From: CF-161 sp035259145
GTDB taxonomy: Bacteria; Chloroflexota; Dormibacteria; Dormibacterales; Dormibacteraceae
Reading direction: 5' to 3'
DNA: 7,290 nucleotides
NCBI GenBank assembly: GCA_035259145.1
Contig: DATFWQ010000122.1
Span: 1-7,290, forward strand
The position numbers were made by a program, and so were the translations under genes. The notes beneath the pieces are model-generated. The model was not told where the DNA came from and ran no database searches. It saw only the letters and a list, made by a program, of their open reading frames with translations. This document shows positions 6,149 to 7,290 of the stretch, in pieces; the stretch's first letter is position 1; each line of letters begins with the position of its first letter.

Positions 6149-7290
6149 ATGAAGCTTGCGGGCGTCGACGTCGGCGGCACTTTCACCGACGTCATCGTCG
6201 TCGATACGGATTCCAAGGCCGTCCAGATCCACAAGGTTCCCAGCACGCCTGACGATCTCTCCGAAGGCTTGATCGAGGGCCTGGGATCGGTCGACTCAGG
6301 CTCAGGCGAGCTGGACTTCCTCGTCCACGGGACCACCATCGCTACCAACTCACTGCTGCAGTACGATGGCGCAGCGGTCGGGATGATCACCACCAGGGGC
6401 TACCGCGACATCCTGCACATCGCGCGCCACCAGCGCCCCCTCCACTACTCGATTCACATGGAGGTTCCCTGGCAGGACAGGGCTCTCATCCGTCGCCGCT
6501 ACCGGAAGGTGGTCACGGAGCGGCTCGGCTCGCAGGGCGAGGTGATAACGCCACTGGCCGAAGACGAGGTCGCCGACGCGGCGAAGGAGCTGAAGGAGGC
6601 CGGTGTCCAGTCGATAGTCATCGGCTTCATCAACAGCTACCGCAACCCCGAGCACGAGGAGCGAGCTCGCTCGATCGTGGAAGAGGTCTATCCAGCGGCT
6701 TTCGTCACCACCTCTGCCAGCCTCTTCCCGCAGTTCCGCGAGTACGAACGCTTCACCACGGGGGCCATCAACGGTTTCGTGGGCCTGAAGGTAAGGGGCT
6801 ACCTCGACCACCTGATGGAGCGCATGCAGGAAACTGGCATGAAGGCTGAGCTGCGGTTGATGCGCTCCAACGGCGGCGTGGCCACGGGCGAGTTCGCCGC
6901 CCGCTACCCGGCGACGCTCCTGCTCAGCGGGCCGGCAGCCGGCGTGCTCGCCGGCGCGCACATAGGCAACGCCTGCGGCCGCACCAGCTTGATCACGTTC
7001 GACATGGGCGGGACCAGCGCGGATATCGGAATCGTGACGCCTCGCGGCATCGTGGAGGCGACCGCTCGCGACACGTTCATCGCCGGCTATCCGGTCCTGA
7101 TCCCGATGATCGACGTTCACACAGTGGGCGCGGGCGGGGGCAGCGTCGCCTACCGGGATCCGGGCGGCGCTTTCAGGGTGGGCCCGCGCAGCGCGGGCGC
7201 CCGGCCCGGACCGGCGTGTTACGGCCTTGGCGGCAGCGAGCCCACGGTCACCGACGCCAATTTTGCGCTGGGCCGGCTGCGCGCCGACCA
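6149..7290 (+). CDS. hyuA: Hydantoinase/oxoprolinase family protein, HyuA type (3' end outside window)
   Basis: The frame stays open from ATG 6149 to the window end, giving 380 codons of a family usually about 650-700 aa long. Family proteins use ATP to hydrolyse or carboxylate cyclic amides or ketones (N-methylhydantoin, 5-oxoproline, acetone and acetophenone carboxylases), normally with a HyuB-type partner. Landmarks: the N-terminal ASKHA-like phosphate loop GVDVGGTFTD (5-14), HKVPSTPDDLSEG (28-40), HGTTIATNSLL (60-70), then an arginine-rich RHQRPLHYS...RALIRRRYRK region. The second domain has LLLSGPAAGVLAGA (from about 257, S260), the second nucleotide motif FDMGGTSAD (284-292), HTVGAGGGSVA (324-334) and GPRSAGARPGPACYG (about 341-357). 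All expected motifs of the visible part are intact. Substrate cannot be fixed from this half; the adjacent racemase favours a hydantoin-like compound. A hydantoinase B gene would be expected downstream. Confidence 0.92.
   Translation, partial: MKLAGVDVGGTFTDVIVVDTDSKAVQIHKVPSTPDDLSEGLIEGLGSVDSGSGELDFLVHGTTIATNSLLQYDGAAVGMITTRGYRDILHIARHQRPLHYSIHMEVPWQDRALIRRRYRKVVTERLGSQGEVITPLAEDEVADAAKELKEAGVQSIVIGFINSYRNPEHEERARSIVEEVYPAAFVTTSASLFPQFREYERFTTGAINGFVGLKVRGYLDHLMERMQETGMKAELRLMRSNGGVATGEFAARYPATLLLSGPAAGVLAGAHIGNACGRTSLITFDMGGTSADIGIVTPRGIVEATARDTFIAGYPVLIPMIDVHTVGAGGGSVAYRDPGGAFRVGPRSAGARPGPACYGLGGSEPTVTDANFALGRLRAD

Noticed and set aside
5360..6232. Minus-strand open frame of 290 codons
   Set aside because: Opposite the racemase gene with its conserved cysteine motifs; composition heavy in Arg, His and Asp and no recognisable motif.
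6350..7120. Minus-strand open frame of 256 codons
   Set aside because: Opposite the hydantoinase gene, whose motifs are intact across this stretch; no ribosome binding site or domain supports it.
7182..7198. Perfect 8-bp inverted repeat (GCCCGCGC / GCGCGGGC) around one base
   Set aside because: It falls inside codons for the conserved GPRSAGARPGP motif of the hydantoinase and has no T-run, so GC-rich codon use explains it.

Overview
The window looks like part of a catabolic gene cluster from a GC-rich bacterium. Every gene lies on the + strand. GC-biased third codon positions, GTG and TTG starts and Shine-Dalgarno sites of AGGAGG type point to a high-GC Gram-positive (Actinomycetota) or a Chloroflexota-like lineage. 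The sequence alone does not settle the phylum. No tRNA, rRNA, CRISPR array, insertion sequence or phage gene was seen.

Layout: (1) 1-1815 is a PucR/CdaR-type transcriptional regulator with an N-terminal GAF sensor domain, probably cut at its 5' end by the window edge. (2) A 97-bp gap (1816-1912) holds a small imperfect palindrome and a strong ribosome binding site. (3) 1913-5367 encodes what reads as a complete energy-coupling-factor (ECF) importer: a 202-aa membrane protein (likely substrate-binding S component), a 91-aa two-helix membrane protein (possible accessory subunit), a 572-aa fused tandem ATPase (EcfA-EcfA) and the transmembrane coupling protein EcfT, whose start overlaps the ATPase stop. 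(4) 5378-6133 is an Asp/Glu/hydantoin racemase family enzyme with both catalytic cysteines. (5) 6149-7290 is the N-terminal part of an N-methylhydantoinase A / 5-oxoprolinase family protein (HyuA type) that runs off the right edge. A hydantoinase B partner would be expected just beyond.

From 1913 on, the gaps are 32, 19, -4, 10 and 15 nt, so the transporter and enzyme genes look like one transcription unit with the GAF-PucR protein as its likely local regulator. The simplest model is a salvage or degradation operon for a hydantoin-like or other cyclic amide compound: the ECF transporter imports it, the racemase adjusts stereochemistry, and HyuA(B) opens the ring using ATP. The substrate is inference. 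ECF importers are best known for vitamins and metal ions, so a dedicated ECF module tied to a hydantoinase pathway is the main item of interest.

A second point of interest is the fused ATPase. Catalytic-site changes in both halves (Glu to Asp and switch His to Ser in the first half, altered signature LSKGG in the second) all fall in the same composite ATP site. This predicts one degenerate and one hydrolytic site.
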